A stretch of 64,000 nucleotides of DNA. Origin: Pantoea phytobeneficialis (lineage in GTDB: Bacteria > Pseudomonadota > Gammaproteobacteria > Enterobacterales > Enterobacteriaceae). The stretch spans positions 1,452,863-1,516,862 of the forward strand of contig NZ_CP024636.1 of NCBI RefSeq assembly GCF_009728735.1, read 5' to 3'. Positions 32,468 through 42,998 of the stretch are shown here, in pieces (position 1 is the stretch's first letter; the number at the start of each line of letters is the position of its first letter). Made by a program: the position numbers and the translations under genes. The notes under the pieces were generated by a model. It was not told where the DNA came from, did not search any database, and saw only the letters and a program-made list of their open reading frames with translations.

Positions 32468-34141
32468 ATGACTGAATCTTTTGCTCAACTCTTTGAAGAG
32501 TCCCTGAAAGAAATCGAAACCCGTCCGGGTTCCATCGTTCGTGGCGTCGTTGTTGCTATCGACAAAGACGTAGTTCTGGTTGATGCGGGTCTGAAATCTG
32601 AATCTGCAATCCCTGCAGAGCAGTTCAAGAACGCAGCTGGCGAACTGGAAATCCAGGTGGGTGACGAAGTTGACGTTGCTCTGGACGCAGTAGAAGACGG
32701 CTTCGGTGAAACCCTGCTGTCCCGTGAAAAAGCTAAACGTCACGAAGCTTGGATCACGCTGGAAAAAGCTTACGAAGATGCTGAAACTGTTACCGGTGTT
32801 ATCAACGGCAAAGTTAAAGGTGGCTTCACAGTTGAGCTGAATGGTATTCGTGCGTTCCTGCCGGGTTCACTGGTAGACGTGCGTCCAGTTCGCGACACCC
32901 TGCACCTGGAAGGCAAAGAGCTTGAATTCAAAGTAATCAAGCTTGATCAGAAACGTAACAACGTGGTTGTTTCTCGCCGCGCAGTTATCGAATCTGAAAA
33001 CAGCGCTGAACGTGATCAGCTGCTGGAAAACCTGCAGGAAGGCATGGAAGTCAAAGGTATCGTTAAGAACCTCACTGACTACGGCGCATTCGTGGACCTG
33101 GGCGGCGTTGACGGCCTGCTGCACATCACTGACATGGCCTGGAAACGCGTTAAGCATCCGAGCGAAATCGTCAACGTGGGCGACGAAATCACTGTTAAAG
33201 TGCTGAAGTTCGACCGCGAGCGTACCCGTGTATCTCTGGGCCTGAAACAGCTGGGCGAAGATCCGTGGGTAGCTATCGCTAAACGCTATCCGGAAGGCAC
33301 CAAGCTGACCGGTCGTGTAACCAACCTGACTGATTACGGCTGCTTCGTAGAAATCGAAGAAGGCGTTGAAGGTCTGGTACACGTTTCTGAAATGGACTGG
33401 ACCAACAAAAACATCCACCCGTCTAAAGTTGTTAACGTGGGCGACGTGGTTGAAGTTATGGTTCTGGACATCGACGAAGAACGTCGTCGTATCTCCCTGG
33501 GTCTGAAGCAGTGCAAATCTAACCCATGGCAGCAGTTCGCAGAGACCCACAACAAAGGCGATCGCGTTGAAGGTAAAATCAAGTCAATCACTGACTTTGG
33601 TATCTTCATCGGCCTGGACGGTGGCATCGACGGTCTGGTTCACCTGTCTGACATCTCCTGGAACGCGACTGGCGAAGAAGCCGTTCGTGAGTACAAAAAA
33701 GGCGACGAAATCGCTGCCGTTGTACTGCAGGTTGATGCAGAGCGTGAGCGCATCTCTCTGGGTGTGAAACAGTTGGCTGAAGATCCGTTCAACAACTACA
33801 TCACCCTGAACAAGAAAGGCGCTATCGTGACTGGTAAAGTCACTGCAGTTGACGCGAAAGGTGCTACAGTAGAATTAGCTGATGGCGTAGAGGGTTACCT
33901 GCGCGCTTCTGAAGCTTCACTGGACCGTATCGAAGACGCAACTCTGGTTCTGAGTGTTGGTGACGACGTTGAAGCTAAATTCACTGGCGTTGACCGTAAG
34001 AACCGCGTTGTAAGTCTGTCTGTACGTGCGAAAGACCAGGCTGACGAGAAAGAAGCTATCAACACTGTTAACACCAAACAGGAAGAAGGCAACTTCTCTA
34101 ACGCTATGGCTGAAGCGTTCAAAGCGGCTAAAGGCGAGTAA
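32468..34141 (+). CDS. rpsA: 30S ribosomal protein S1
   Basis: Largest ribosomal protein; it binds mRNA leaders and unfolds them for initiation. The 557-residue product equals E. coli and has six S1 (OB-fold) repeats. The first two bind the ribosome and the last four bind RNA, with repeated motifs such as [21 protein letters not shown] and VSLGLKQL. The ATG at 32468 has no strong Shine-Dalgarno (AATCCTGAAGATTATCAAT), as expected for rpsA, which is translated through a structured, S1-autoregulated leader (32345-32467). Codon use is highly biased, typical of a very abundant protein. Confidence 0.98.
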   Translation: MTESFAQLFEESLKEIETRPGSIVRGVVVAIDKDVVLVDAGLKSESAIPAEQFKNAAGELEIQVGDEVDVALDAVEDGFGETLLSREKAKRHEAWITLEKAYEDAETVTGVINGKVKGGFTVELNGIRAFLPGSLVDVRPVRDTLHLEGKELEFKVIKLDQKRNNVVVSRRAVIESENSAERDQLLENLQEGMEVKGIVKNLTDYGAFVDLGGVDGLLHITDMAWKRVKHPSEIVNVGDEITVKVLKFDRERTRVSLGLKQLGEDPWVAIAKRYPEGTKLTGRVTNLTDYGCFVEIEEGVEGLVHVSEMDWTNKNIHPSKVVNVGDVVEVMVLDIDEERRRISLGLKQCKSNPWQQFAETHNKGDRVEGKIKSITDFGIFIGLDGGIDGLVHLSDISWNATGEEAVREYKKGDEIAAVVLQVDAERERISLGVKQLAEDPFNNYITLNKKGAIVTGKVTAVDAKGATVELADGVEGYLRASEASLDRIEDATLVLSVGDDVEAKFTGVDRKNRVVSLSVRAKDQADEKEAINTVNTKQEEGNFSNAMAEAFKAAKGE

Positions 34142-34150
34142 TCGACCCGA

Positions 34151-34177
34151 AGCACCGGGCGGCGTAAGCTGCCCGGT
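34151..34177 (+). other. Hairpin between rpsA and ihfB
   Basis: Ten-bp stem ACCGGGCGGC / GCTGCCCGGT (34154-34163 with 34168-34177, including one G-U pair), loop GTAA. No U tract follows, so it is likely an mRNA-stabilising or weak attenuating element. Confidence 0.45.
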
Positions 34178-34227
34178 TTCGGTAAAAGCTGTCATACCTT
34201 TCCAAACAGGGATTAACCGGAGGTTAC

Positions 34228-34512
34228 ATGACCAAGTCAGAACTGATTGAAAGACTTGCTGGCCAGCAGACTCATATTCCGGCGAAAGTCGTTGAGGATG
34301 CGGTTAAAGAGATGCTCGAGCATATGGCCACAACGTTGGCACAAGGCGAGCGCATTGAAATCCGGGGATTCGGCAGCTTTTCTTTGCACTACCGCGCACC
34401 GCGTACCGGACGTAACCCGAAAACGGGTGACAAAGTGGATCTGGAAGGTAAATACGTTCCCCACTTCAAACCGGGCAAAGAATTGCGTGACCGTGCGAAT
34501 ATTTACGGCTAA
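34228..34512 (+). CDS. ihfB: Integration host factor subunit beta
   Basis: DNA-bending protein that forms a heterodimer with IhfA and shapes promoters, origins and recombination sites. The 94-residue product has the HU/IHF signature [21 protein letters not shown], including the intercalating proline of the beta arm. The ATG at 34228 follows CCGGAGGTTAC, a strong ribosome site. It lies 86 bp after rpsA, as in E. coli, and ends at a clear terminator. Confidence 0.98.
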   Translation: MTKSELIERLAGQQTHIPAKVVEDAVKEMLEHMATTLAQGERIEIRGFGSFSLHYRAPRTGRNPKTGDKVDLEGKYVPHFKPGKELRDRANIYG

Positions 34513-34529
34513 GCCGTTACCGAACAGTG

Positions 34530-34560
34530 AAAACGACACCATCTGGTGTCGTTTTTTTTT
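34530..34560 (+). terminator. Terminator of ihfB
   Basis: Stem AAACGACACC / GGTGTCGTTT with loop ATCT and a run of nine T, 18 bases after the ihfB stop. Confidence 0.94.
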
Positions 34561-34707
34561 GCCTGATGACAATCGAGCTCCAGAATTAATGTAATACCAC
34601 TGCAAAAGCCTGATTATCTCTGGAGCTGCCTCCAGAATCGTTAACGCCTGGCGCGAATAACGCGATCACCTCTGGCACACTCTGTTCTCCTTTCACGGAG
34701 AAGAAAG

Positions 34708-36966
34708 ATGCAGATAACATGGATAGTGCTGGCGCGACTGATGATGCTTGCTGCATTGCCATTAGGATTGATACCTGACTTACCCGGTAATGACATCCTG
34801 TGGGCGATGGGGGGCAGCGCACTGTTACTGAGTCTGCAACCTCTTCCCTGGTTACGTCTCGTCGGCGTGACTTTACTCCTGATGACCTGGGCATTGGCTG
34901 AGGCCCGGCAAATGGTCAGCACTATTGACCAACTGACGCAGGCACCGGTAGACGCTATCGTACGGGTAACGGATGTGCGTCAGGACAATAAACAACTGAC
35001 GGTTCAACTGCTGCAAATCAATGGGCGATATCAGTTTCCACCGCTCTTTGCCACGCTAAACCACAGCGGGGAAGGGGAACCCTTTTGCAGCGGACAGCGC
35101 TGGCGTATGCAATTACGTTTACGTGCCGTGCATGCGCGCCTCAACGAAGGCGAGTTTGATGCACAGCGCTTTGCCCTGGCACAACACAAACCTGTGCAGG
35201 GCGTTATCGCGGCACGCCAGGTGTTGAATCCAACGTGTAGCTGGCGCGCCCGACTGATCAATTATCACCTTCCGGCATTTGCGGTGATGCAAGCCCCGGC
35301 AATTGTCCAGGCGCTGGCTTTTGGTATGCGGGAATCGATGACAGAAGATCAGCGTCGCATTCTACGCGAAACGGGAACAGCGCATCTGATGGCAATTTCG
35401 GGTATGCATATCGCACTGGCAGCCAGTGTTGGTTGGCTATTTATGCGGATGCTGCAATGGGTGCTCCACGCCCGACGGATTAATTATCTGTTTCCTTTGA
35501 TAGCCAGTGGGTGCACTGCCGCGATTTATTGCTGGATATCTGGCAGCCATCCACCGGCACAGCGTGCCTTGCTCGCCCTGACGCTATGGATAGGACTACG
35601 CATTGCGGGCTGGCAACTGAGTGGCTGGCAGGTGTGGACATTATGTGTTGGCTTGTTGCTGGCGCTGGATCCGCTCACTGTTTTGTCAGAGAGTTTTTGG
35701 TTATCAGCCCTGGCTGTAGCGGCGCTGCTAATCTGGTATCAATGGTTTGCATTACCTGCAAGGTTTCGTAACGGGCGTCGCTGGTGGGGTTTGCAATTGC
35801 TGCATTTGCAATTGGGGATGATGTTGCTGATGGCGCCACTGCAAATATGGCTGTTTCAGGGCATTAGCCTCAGTGCGTTGCTGGCTAATCTGCTGGCAGT
35901 ACCGATAATCTCATTTATCACGGTGCCGCTGATATTGCTGGCGATGGTGATGCCTGTGACTTCGTTTGCCAGTGGATTATGGTGGCTGGCGGATCAGTCG
36001 GTCCACCAAGTGATGTCTGGGCTGGCATGGCTTCCCGCGGGTTGGTTGCCATGGAGTGATGCATTGCCAGCGATGCTGTTGCTGTGGGGCGGGATGTTTG
36101 CCTGGCGTAGTGGCATTGTTTTTCGCGCCCCTCTGCAATGTTGCAGTATTGCCATCACTTTGCTGCTGTGGCGCGTCAGTGAGCCACGAGATGACTGGCA
36201 AATCGATATGATCGATGTTGGGCATGGCCTGGCGATCGTCATTTCTCAGGGGGATGAGGCAGTGTTATACGATACAGGCCCTCGCTGGACATACGGTGAT
36301 GCAGGGAGCCGGGTCATCCTTCCCTGGTTGCAGCGTAAAAACAGAGTCTTACAGTCAATAATTTTGAGCCATAAGCATCTGGACCATCGTGGTGGGCTGG
36401 CATCAATTATCGCCGCTCACCCTGGCACACCCGTGCGTAGCGCATTGGCTGAACCCAACCATCTCACCTGTTATCAAGGGGAAGAGTGGCACTGGGGGAA
36501 ACTTCGTTTTAGCGTACTCTGGCCGCCTCGTGGCTCCTCCAGAGGCGAAAATAACGACTCCTGTGTGGTACGGATCGATGATGGCAAAGTGAGTTTACTG
36601 TTGACGGGGGATATTGAGCGGGAGGCTGAAAGGATGCTGGTCGCGCAGCAAAAGCAGGCACTGGCCTCAACCATTTTACAGGTGCCTCATCATGGTAGTC
36701 GAACCTCTTCCAGCGCGTTGTTGTTGCGTAATGTCTCCGGGGAGGTCGCGATTGCCTCTGTGGCACGTTATAACGCCTGGCGGATGCCAGCGAAGACGGT
36801 GATTAGCACCTATCAGCAGCAGGGTTATCATTGGCATGACACCGCCCAATCCGGCCAGATACAGATAGGGATCCGTGCAGGTCATTGGCAAATAAAAGGG
36901 TTAAGAGAGCAAATAAAGCCCCGCTGGTATCATCAGTGGTTTGGCGTCAAACGTGAATCCAGGTAG
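34708..36966 (+). CDS. ycaI: ComEC/Rec2 family DNA uptake channel protein
   Basis: Homologue of the inner-membrane channel and nuclease used to import single-stranded DNA in transformation; in enterobacteria its role is linked to use of DNA as food. The 752 residues form an N-terminal part with an OB-like domain, a competence membrane domain (about 200-490, with GTAHLMAISGMHIALAA) and a C-terminal metallo-beta-lactamase domain with SHKHLDH (His555, His557, Asp559, His560). The C terminus RWYHQWFGV is conserved in E. coli YcaI. The ATG follows CGGAGAAGAAAG. msbA begins 34 bp later. Confidence 0.94.
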   Translation: MQITWIVLARLMMLAALPLGLIPDLPGNDILWAMGGSALLLSLQPLPWLRLVGVTLLLMTWALAEARQMVSTIDQLTQAPVDAIVRVTDVRQDNKQLTVQLLQINGRYQFPPLFATLNHSGEGEPFCSGQRWRMQLRLRAVHARLNEGEFDAQRFALAQHKPVQGVIAARQVLNPTCSWRARLINYHLPAFAVMQAPAIVQALAFGMRESMTEDQRRILRETGTAHLMAISGMHIALAASVGWLFMRMLQWVLHARRINYLFPLIASGCTAAIYCWISGSHPPAQRALLALTLWIGLRIAGWQLSGWQVWTLCVGLLLALDPLTVLSESFWLSALAVAALLIWYQWFALPARFRNGRRWWGLQLLHLQLGMMLLMAPLQIWLFQGISLSALLANLLAVPIISFITVPLILLAMVMPVTSFASGLWWLADQSVHQVMSGLAWLPAGWLPWSDALPAMLLLWGGMFAWRSGIVFRAPLQCCSIAITLLLWRVSEPRDDWQIDMIDVGHGLAIVISQGDEAVLYDTGPRWTYGDAGSRVILPWLQRKNRVLQSIILSHKHLDHRGGLASIIAAHPGTPVRSALAEPNHLTCYQGEEWHWGKLRFSVLWPPRGSSRGENNDSCVVRIDDGKVSLLLTGDIEREAERMLVAQQKQALASTILQVPHHGSRTSSSALLLRNVSGEVAIASVARYNAWRMPAKTVISTYQQQGYHWHDTAQSGQIQIGIRAGHWQIKGLREQIKPRWYHQWFGVKRESR

Positions 36967-37000
36967 AATGAGCGGCTATTTCAAACAGCGTGACTAAATA

Positions 37001-38749
37001 ATGCAACAAGACAAAGATCTCTCAACGTGGCAGACATTTCGCCGACTCTGGCCGATGATTGCGCCCCACAAAGCTGGCTTATTCGTGTCTGCTGTGGCGC
37101 TGATACTCAATGCGGCAGGCGACACCTTAATGCTCTCCCTGTTGAAACCTTTACTGGATGACGGCTTCGGTAAAGCTGACAAATCCGTGCTGTTGTGGAT
37201 GCCGCTGGCGGTAATCGGTTTGATGCTGATGCGCGGAATAACCAGTTATATTTCTAGCTATTGCATTTCGTGGGTTTCCGGCAACGTAGTGATGAATATG
37301 CGTCGTCGCCTGTTCAGTCACATGATGGGTATGCCGGTGGCCTTCTTTGACCAGCAGTCGACAGGTACGTTGCTGTCTCGTATCACTTATGACTCCGAGC
37401 AGGTCGCTTCATCGTCTTCCAGTGCGCTGGTTACGGTGGTGCGTGAAGGTGCATCGATCATCGGCCTGTTCATCATGATGTTTTACTACAGCTGGCAGCT
37501 GTCATTGATCCTGATTGTTCTGGCACCGATCGTTTCCTTTGCGATTCGCAACGTCTCAAAACGCTTCCGTAATATCAGCAAAACCATGCAGAACACCATG
37601 GGACAGGTGACAACCAGCGCCGAGCAAATGCTGAAAGGGCACAAAGAGGTGCTGATTTTTGGCGGCCAGGAAGTAGAGTCCCAGCGATTTGCACGCGTCA
37701 GCAATCAGATGCGTCAACAGGGCATGAAACTGGTTTCTGCCTCGTCTATCTCTGACCCGGTTATTCAGCTGATCGCTTCTCTGGCGCTGGCTTTTGTGCT
37801 GTATGCTGCCAGCTTCCCAAGCGTAATGGATACATTGACCGCCGGTACCATCACGGTGGTGTTCTCCTCGATGATCGCCCTGATGCGCCCGCTTAAGTCG
37901 CTGACTAACGTTAATGCGCAGTTCCAGCGTGGTATGGCGGCTTGTCAGACGCTGTTCAGCATTCTGGATAGCGAGCAGGAGAATGACAGCGGTACGCGTC
38001 AGCTGGAACGCGCTAAAGGTGATGTGGAATTCCGTCATGTAACCTTCACTTACCCTGGCCGTGATACTCCGGCGTTGCGCGATATCAATCTGAGCTTACC
38101 GGCCGGAAAAACCGTGGCACTGGTGGGTCGTTCAGGTTCAGGTAAATCTACCATGGCGAGTCTGCTGACCCGCTTTTACGATATTCAACAGGGTGAAATC
38201 CTGCTGGACGGACACGATTTACGCGAATACACCCTGGGTTCGTTACGTAACCAGGTGGCGTTAGTGTCGCAGAATGTGCATTTGTTCAACGACACCATCG
38301 CGAATAACATCGCTTATGCACGCAATGAACAGTACAGCCGCGAAGAGGTTGAGCGGGCTGCGACTATGGCGCATGCGATGGATTTCATCAAAAAAATGGA
38401 TAACGGGCTTGATACCGTCATCGGCGAAAATGGTGTGCTGCTCTCCGGCGGCCAACGTCAGCGTATCGCCATTGCCCGTGCTTTATTGCGTGATTGCCCA
38501 ATCCTGATCCTTGATGAAGCGACTTCTGCTCTGGATACCGAGTCTGAACGTGCGATTCAGTCGGCGTTGGATGAATTGCAGAAAAATCGCACCTCGGTCG
38601 TGATTGCGCACCGTCTTTCAACCATCGAAAAAGCGGATGAAATCGTGGTGGTTGAAGATGGTCGTATTGTTGAGCGTGGTACGCATGAGGTTCTGCTGGC
38701 CGAAAAAGGAGCTTATGCACAACTTCACAAATTGCAGTTTGGCCAATGA
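37001..38749 (+). CDS. msbA: Lipid A export ATP-binding/permease protein MsbA
   Basis: Essential ABC flippase that moves core-lipid A across the inner membrane. The 582-residue product equals E. coli. It has six membrane segments in the first 320 residues and an ABC domain with Walker [10 protein letters not shown] (about 376-384), signature [15 protein letters not shown] and Walker [12 protein letters not shown]. The ATG at 37001 ([13 protein letters not shown]) has a modest ribosome site. Its stop overlaps the lpxK start by four bases (ATGA), so the two are coupled; both are in lipid A production. Confidence 0.98.
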   Translation: MQQDKDLSTWQTFRRLWPMIAPHKAGLFVSAVALILNAAGDTLMLSLLKPLLDDGFGKADKSVLLWMPLAVIGLMLMRGITSYISSYCISWVSGNVVMNMRRRLFSHMMGMPVAFFDQQSTGTLLSRITYDSEQVASSSSSALVTVVREGASIIGLFIMMFYYSWQLSLILIVLAPIVSFAIRNVSKRFRNISKTMQNTMGQVTTSAEQMLKGHKEVLIFGGQEVESQRFARVSNQMRQQGMKLVSASSISDPVIQLIASLALAFVLYAASFPSVMDTLTAGTITVVFSSMIALMRPLKSLTNVNAQFQRGMAACQTLFSILDSEQENDSGTRQLERAKGDVEFRHVTFTYPGRDTPALRDINLSLPAGKTVALVGRSGSGKSTMASLLTRFYDIQQGEILLDGHDLREYTLGSLRNQVALVSQNVHLFNDTIANNIAYARNEQYSREEVERAATMAHAMDFIKKMDNGLDTVIGENGVLLSGGQRQRIAIARALLRDCPILILDEATSALDTESERAIQSALDELQKNRTSVVIAHRLSTIEKADEIVVVEDGRIVERGTHEVLLAEKGAYAQLHKLQFGQ

Positions 38750-39747
38750 TTGAACGCATCTGGAGTGGGCGTTCGCCGCTGTGGCTGCTGTTATGGCCGC
38801 TCAGCCTGCTGTATGGGGCAGTCAGCTGGCTGATTCGCCTCAGTTTCCAGCGTGGCTGGCGTAAAAGCTGGCGTGCGCCCTGTCCGGTGATTGTGGTGGG
38901 TAATCTCACTGCTGGCGGTAACGGCAAAACACCGGTGGTTATCTGGCTGGTGCAGGCGTTGCAACAACGAGGTCTGCGTCCTGGGATAGTGTCGCGCGGC
39001 TATGGTGGTAAAGCTGAACGTTATCCACTGTTAGTCGATGCCGAAACGTCCACCGAGCTGGCAGGTGATGAGCCGGTGTTGATAGCTCAACGTACCGGTG
39101 CGCCGGTCGCGGTGGCCCCGCAACGTCGTGTTGCCGTCGAGGCCTTATTGTCCCGGCAGCAGCTGGATGTGATTATCACCGATGATGGATTGCAGCATTA
39201 CGCTCTGCAACGTGACCGCGAGTGGGTCGTGGTGGATGGCGTACGTCGTTTCGGCAATGGCTGGTGGTTGCCCGCCGGGCCAATGCGCGAACGAGCTTCC
39301 CGTCTTGATCAGGTTGATGCCGTTATCGTGAACGGTGGTGAAGCCAGTGGTCGTGAAATCGCTATGACATTACAACCAGGTCAGGCGATAAATCTCGTTA
39401 CCGGGCAAAGCGCCAGCCTGGCACAGTTGCCATCGGTGATCGCCATGGCCGGTATTGGGCATCCGCCTCGTTTCTTCACTACCCTGAAGCAGCAAGGGTT
39501 ACAGCCTGTTGCGGAAATCGCTTTTGCTGACCATCACGCTTATAGCGAAGCCGAATTAAGCAGCCTGACGCAACAAGGGCAGTGTCTGCTGATGACGGAA
39601 AAAGATGCAGTGAAATGCCGCGCGTTTGCGCGTGAAAACTGGTGGTATTTACCCGTCGATGCGCATCTTGCAGGGGCGTCCTTGCCTGTGCTGTTAGATG
39701 ACATCACGCAACTTTGTCTCAACGCCCGCGACGCAAAATCGCGCTAA
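38746..39747 (+). CDS. lpxK: Tetraacyldisaccharide 4'-kinase
   Basis: Adds the 4'-phosphate to the lipid A disaccharide at the inner-membrane surface. The 333-residue product has one N-terminal membrane anchor (about 11-33), the P-loop variant [11 protein letters not shown] (52-62), the second nucleotide motif [12 protein letters not shown] with catalytic Asp residues, and the C-terminal [10 protein letters not shown]. It overlaps msbA by four bases and is followed after 21 bp by ycaQ. It is five residues longer than E. coli LpxK. Confidence 0.97.
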   Translation: MIERIWSGRSPLWLLLWPLSLLYGAVSWLIRLSFQRGWRKSWRAPCPVIVVGNLTAGGNGKTPVVIWLVQALQQRGLRPGIVSRGYGGKAERYPLLVDAETSTELAGDEPVLIAQRTGAPVAVAPQRRVAVEALLSRQQLDVIITDDGLQHYALQRDREWVVVDGVRRFGNGWWLPAGPMRERASRLDQVDAVIVNGGEASGREIAMTLQPGQAINLVTGQSASLAQLPSVIAMAGIGHPPRFFTTLKQQGLQPVAEIAFADHHAYSEAELSSLTQQGQCLLMTEKDAVKCRAFARENWWYLPVDAHLAGASLPVLLDDITQLCLNARDAKSR

Positions 39748-39768
39748 AACTGACAGGGAAACTGAGTA

Positions 39769-40986
39769 ATGACCCGCGCTGATTCCCTCTCTTTACAGAC
39801 CGCTCGCAATCTCCATCTTTCCGCTCAGGGGCTGCTTCGGCCTGCCGGGCGGCGGGCCCGTTTCGCTGATATTCATGCCACTATCCGTCAGATGTCATTG
39901 CTGCAAATTGACACCATCAATGTGGTGGCGCGCAGCCCCTATCTGGTGTTATTCAGCCGTCTTGGTGACTACCCGATAACCTGGCTGGATGAGTCGCTGG
40001 CATCGGGCGAGTTGTTTGAGTACTGGGCGCATGAAGCCTGTTTTATCCCGCGTGAAGACTACCCGTTGCTGCGCCATCGCATGCTCGATCCTTCGCGCCT
40101 TGGCTGGAAATATAACGCGCAGTGGGTTGAAGAGCATCAGCAGGAGATTGCCGACCTGCTGGAGCATATCAACGCTAACGGTCCGGTGCGTGCCGCTGAT
40201 TTTGCCACGGAAAAGCACAGTAAACCGGGCTGGTGGGCGTGGAAGCCGCATAAACGCCATCTGGAAAACTTGTTTAGTGCAGGGGAGTTGATGGTGGTAG
40301 AACGCCGCAATTTCCATCGAGTGTATGACCTACAGCAACGGGTGATGCCGGACTGGGATGATGAGCAGCACGCGCTCAGTGAAGAGGACGCTGTGGTCAG
40401 TATGCTCAACCACAGCGCGCGTAGTCTGGGTATTTTCCGCCCCACCTGGTTGGCTGATTACTATCGGCTGAAGCGGGTTGCATTGAAACCCTGGCTTGAG
40501 GCCGCGCAGGAGCGGGGCGAGATTATTCCGGTGCAGGTTGAGCAACTGGGCGAGATGTGGCTGCATCATGAGTTACTCCCGCAACTGGAAAAATCGTCGG
40601 CAGCCACCCATACCGCGCTGCTTTCTCCCTTTGACCCGGTGGTATGGGATCGACGCCGGGCGCTGGAACTGTTCAATTTTGACTACCGCATCGAATGCTA
40701 TACGCCAGCGGAGAAGCGTAAGTTCGGCTACTTTGTGCTGCCGGTTTTGCATCGTGGCGTACTGAAAGGTCGGCTCGATGCGAAGATGGATCGCCAGGCG
40801 CAGCAATTGGTGATCCGCGCTTTCTGGCTGGAGGAGGGGGTACGTGTGACGGCCAGCTTTGTCAATGACGTTCAGCGTGCCATCACGCGATTTGCCCAAT
40901 GGCAGGGGGCCAGTGAAGTGTTGATTGAACAGGCACCATCGGCATTGCGTGCTGCCTGGTCAGATCGCTGGACAATAACTGCGTAG
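39769..40986 (+). CDS. ycaQ: Winged-helix DNA glycosylase YcaQ (AlkX type)
   Basis: HTH_42 family protein. E. coli YcaQ unhooks DNA interstrand cross-links made by nitrogen mustards and removes bulky N7-alkylguanine. The 405-residue product has tandem winged-helix domains and a C-terminal beta barrel. The catalytic Q-phi-D motif of the AlkX branch is visible as QID at residues 46-48 in [32 protein letters not shown] and [24 protein letters not shown] mark the C-terminal half. It sits between lpxK and ycaR in the lipid A/Kdo gene run, with no obvious functional link to them. Confidence 0.92.
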   Translation: MTRADSLSLQTARNLHLSAQGLLRPAGRRARFADIHATIRQMSLLQIDTINVVARSPYLVLFSRLGDYPITWLDESLASGELFEYWAHEACFIPREDYPLLRHRMLDPSRLGWKYNAQWVEEHQQEIADLLEHINANGPVRAADFATEKHSKPGWWAWKPHKRHLENLFSAGELMVVERRNFHRVYDLQQRVMPDWDDEQHALSEEDAVVSMLNHSARSLGIFRPTWLADYYRLKRVALKPWLEAAQERGEIIPVQVEQLGEMWLHHELLPQLEKSSAATHTALLSPFDPVVWDRRRALELFNFDYRIECYTPAEKRKFGYFVLPVLHRGVLKGRLDAKMDRQAQQLVIRAFWLEEGVRVTASFVNDVQRAITRFAQWQGASEVLIEQAPSALRAAWSDRWTITA

Positions 40987-41063
40987 TGGATTCCGGCACG
41001 TTGTCTCGCGCTACGCTATGGTATGCTTATTACCTGACGAATCGATCCGGTATGGAGGAGATT

Positions 41064-41246
41064 ATGGATCACCGTTTGCTTGAAATTGTGGCCTGCCCGG
41101 TTTGCAATGGAAAACTGTACTACAACAAAGAACAGCAGGAGTTAATCTGCAAACCCGATGGGCTGGCATTCCCGGTGCGCGATGGTATTCCGGTATTACT
41201 GGAAAACGAAGCGCGAACCTTGTCTGTTGAAGAGATCCATCCATGA
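41064..41246 (+). CDS. ycaR: Trm112-like zinc-ribbon protein YcaR
   Basis: Short protein of the UPF0434/Trm112 family. The 60 residues [20 protein letters not shown] contain one CPVC pair and a DGIPVLL segment typical of the family; the second metal pair of Trm112 is replaced by C in LICKPDG. In some organisms Trm112 partners methyltransferases; for YcaR the function is unproven. The start at 41064 follows GGAGGAG and agrees with E. coli; 26 upstream codons are open. It overlaps kdsB by four bases (ATGA). Confidence 0.9.
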   Translation: MDHRLLEIVACPVCNGKLYYNKEQQELICKPDGLAFPVRDGIPVLLENEARTLSVEEIHP

Positions 41247-41992
41247 GTTTCGTCGCCATTATTCCGGCGCGCTACGCTTCTACGCGTCTGCCGGGCAAGC
41301 CATTGGTGGATATTCTTGGTAAACCGATGGTGGTGCATGTGATGGAACGTGCGCGTGAATCCGGTGCCGATCGGGTGATTGTTGCCACGGATCATCCTGA
41401 TGTTGCGGCGGCGGTAGAAGCGGCAGGTGGTGAAGTCTGCATGACGCGTGCTGATCATCATTCCGGTACCGAGCGCCTGGCGGAAGTGATTGAAAAATAT
41501 CAGTTCCCGGATGACACCATCATTGTCAATGTGCAGGGTGACGAGCCGATGATCCCGCCAGCGATTGTGCGCCAGGTGGCGGCAAACCTGGCTGAGGCTG
41601 ATGCGGGTATGGCGACCCTTGCGGTGCCCATCCGTGATGCGGAAGAAGCGTTCAACCCAAATGCGGTAAAAGTGGTTACTGATGCGCAGGGTTATGCACT
41701 TTACTTCTCGCGCGCCACGATTCCGTGGGATCGCGAGCGTTACGCGAAATCGCGCGAGCAGGCTGGCGATACGCTGCTGCGTCATATTGGTATCTATGCT
41801 TACCGCGCTGGCTTTGTCCGTCGTTATATCTCGTGGCAACCCTGCCCGCTGGAGCAGATTGAGTTGCTCGAGCAGTTGCGTGTCTTGTGGTATGGCGAGA
41901 AGATCCATGTCGCCGTAGCAGAAACGGTGCCCAGCGTTGGTGTTGACACCCCGGAAGACCTGTTGCGCGTTCGCGCTGCCATGCAGGCTTAA
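41243..41992 (+). CDS. kdsB: 3-deoxy-manno-octulosonate cytidylyltransferase
   Basis: Activates Kdo to CMP-Kdo, the sugar donor for the lipopolysaccharide inner core. The 249-residue product has the nucleotidyltransferase N terminus [19 protein letters not shown], the metal-binding [12 protein letters not shown] and the Kdo-binding [11 protein letters not shown]. The ATG at 41243 overlaps the ycaR stop. It is the last gene of the msbA-lpxK-ycaQ-ycaR-kdsB run. A hairpin follows at 42000-42030. Confidence 0.97.
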   Translation: MSFVAIIPARYASTRLPGKPLVDILGKPMVVHVMERARESGADRVIVATDHPDVAAAVEAAGGEVCMTRADHHSGTERLAEVIEKYQFPDDTIIVNVQGDEPMIPPAIVRQVAANLAEADAGMATLAVPIRDAEEAFNPNAVKVVTDAQGYALYFSRATIPWDRERYAKSREQAGDTLLRHIGIYAYRAGFVRRYISWQPCPLEQIELLEQLRVLWYGEKIHVAVAETVPSVGVDTPEDLLRVRAAMQA

Positions 41993-41999
41993 TCCCGCA

Positions 42000-42035
42000 G
42001 CGGCCAGCTTTTGCGGCTGGCCCTGCTGTTCTTTG
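42000..42035 (+). terminator. Possible terminator of kdsB
   Basis: GC-rich inverted repeat CAGCGGCCAGC / GCTGGCCCTGCTG (one bulge) with a TTTTGC loop, followed by TTCTTTG. The U tract is interrupted. Confidence 0.5.
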
Positions 42036-42104
42036 ATCTGGCGCATCGCTCTGCGCTACCGTGACCTCCAGGATATTTAAGTCACTTTCTCAGGAGGATG
42101 ACGC

Positions 42105-42998
42105 ATGGAACAGCTTCGCTCAGAACTCACGCTGGTGCTTGGTGAAAGCGTCGGCCGTCTTGAAACCATCAGTGAACAATCCCAATCGCGGCTTTACGCG
42201 TTATATGACGCCGCCGATAAACCGATGCCGGTTGTCGCGAAATATTTCCGTCATCAGGGGCGCGCAGCGTTGGAAGCCAAAAAGCTGGCGATGCTGGGCC
42301 GCGATGGATTAATTGCAGTACCGGCGGTGTTTGGCCTGGTACTCAGCCAGCAGAAACCGGTACACGAAATGTTGCTGATGGCACGTCTCAATGGTGTGTC
42401 TGCCGAAGCGCCCGCGCGAACGGCTGCACGTTGGGGGCAGCTTTGCGAGCAGGTGGTTGAAGGCTTACTGGCGTGGCATCGCATTGACAGTCATGGACTG
42501 GTCGGCAGCATCGACAGCATTCAGGAAAACAACTGGCCTGCCTGGTATCAGCAGCGGGTCGAGGTGTTGTGGTCAACGTTAGGCTACCTGTCGCCCCCCG
42601 ATTTCACCCTCGACGATCGGCAAATTCTGTTTCGTAGCCGTCAGCAACTGACCCGATTATTTCAGGGGTTTGACGATCCCTGCGTGCTGATCCACGGCAA
42701 CTTGCGGCTGGCGAGTATCATGAAGGATGTGCGCAGTGATCAACTGGTGGCAATGACACAACCCGGCAATGTGTTGTGGGCGCCACGCGAATTTGAACTG
42801 ATGCGGCTGGGTGACAACGGGGCAGAAGCCTCGCTGTTGCAGCACTATTTGCAGCGTGCACCGGTCGCAGAAGGATTTCTCTGGCGGCGCTGGCTGTATC
42901 AACTCTGGGATTGTATTGATACCCTGGTCAGCACCGGCCAGTTCGACCGTCCACGCTTTGATAACGCGCGTGAACAGTTACTCCCCTGGCTGGGATGA
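42105..42998 (+). CDS. ycbJ: YcbJ, phosphotransferase-fold protein
   Basis: Conserved enterobacterial protein with an aminoglycoside phosphotransferase-like (kinase) fold and no known function. The 297 residues begin MEQLRSELTLVLGESVGRLE. The place where active kinases carry HGD reads VLIHGNLRLASIM (residues about 199-211), so the catalytic aspartate is replaced by Asn, as I also recall for E. coli YcbJ. A Lys in VVAKYF (about 43-48) could be the ATP lysine. The ATG at 42105 follows AGGAGGATGACGC. Its 3' end overlaps elyC on the other strand by 21 bp. Confidence 0.88.
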   Translation: MEQLRSELTLVLGESVGRLETISEQSQSRLYALYDAADKPMPVVAKYFRHQGRAALEAKKLAMLGRDGLIAVPAVFGLVLSQQKPVHEMLLMARLNGVSAEAPARTAARWGQLCEQVVEGLLAWHRIDSHGLVGSIDSIQENNWPAWYQQRVEVLWSTLGYLSPPDFTLDDRQILFRSRQQLTRLFQGFDDPCVLIHGNLRLASIMKDVRSDQLVAMTQPGNVLWAPREFELMRLGDNGAEASLLQHYLQRAPVAEGFLWRRWLYQLWDCIDTLVSTGQFDRPRFDNAREQLLPWLG

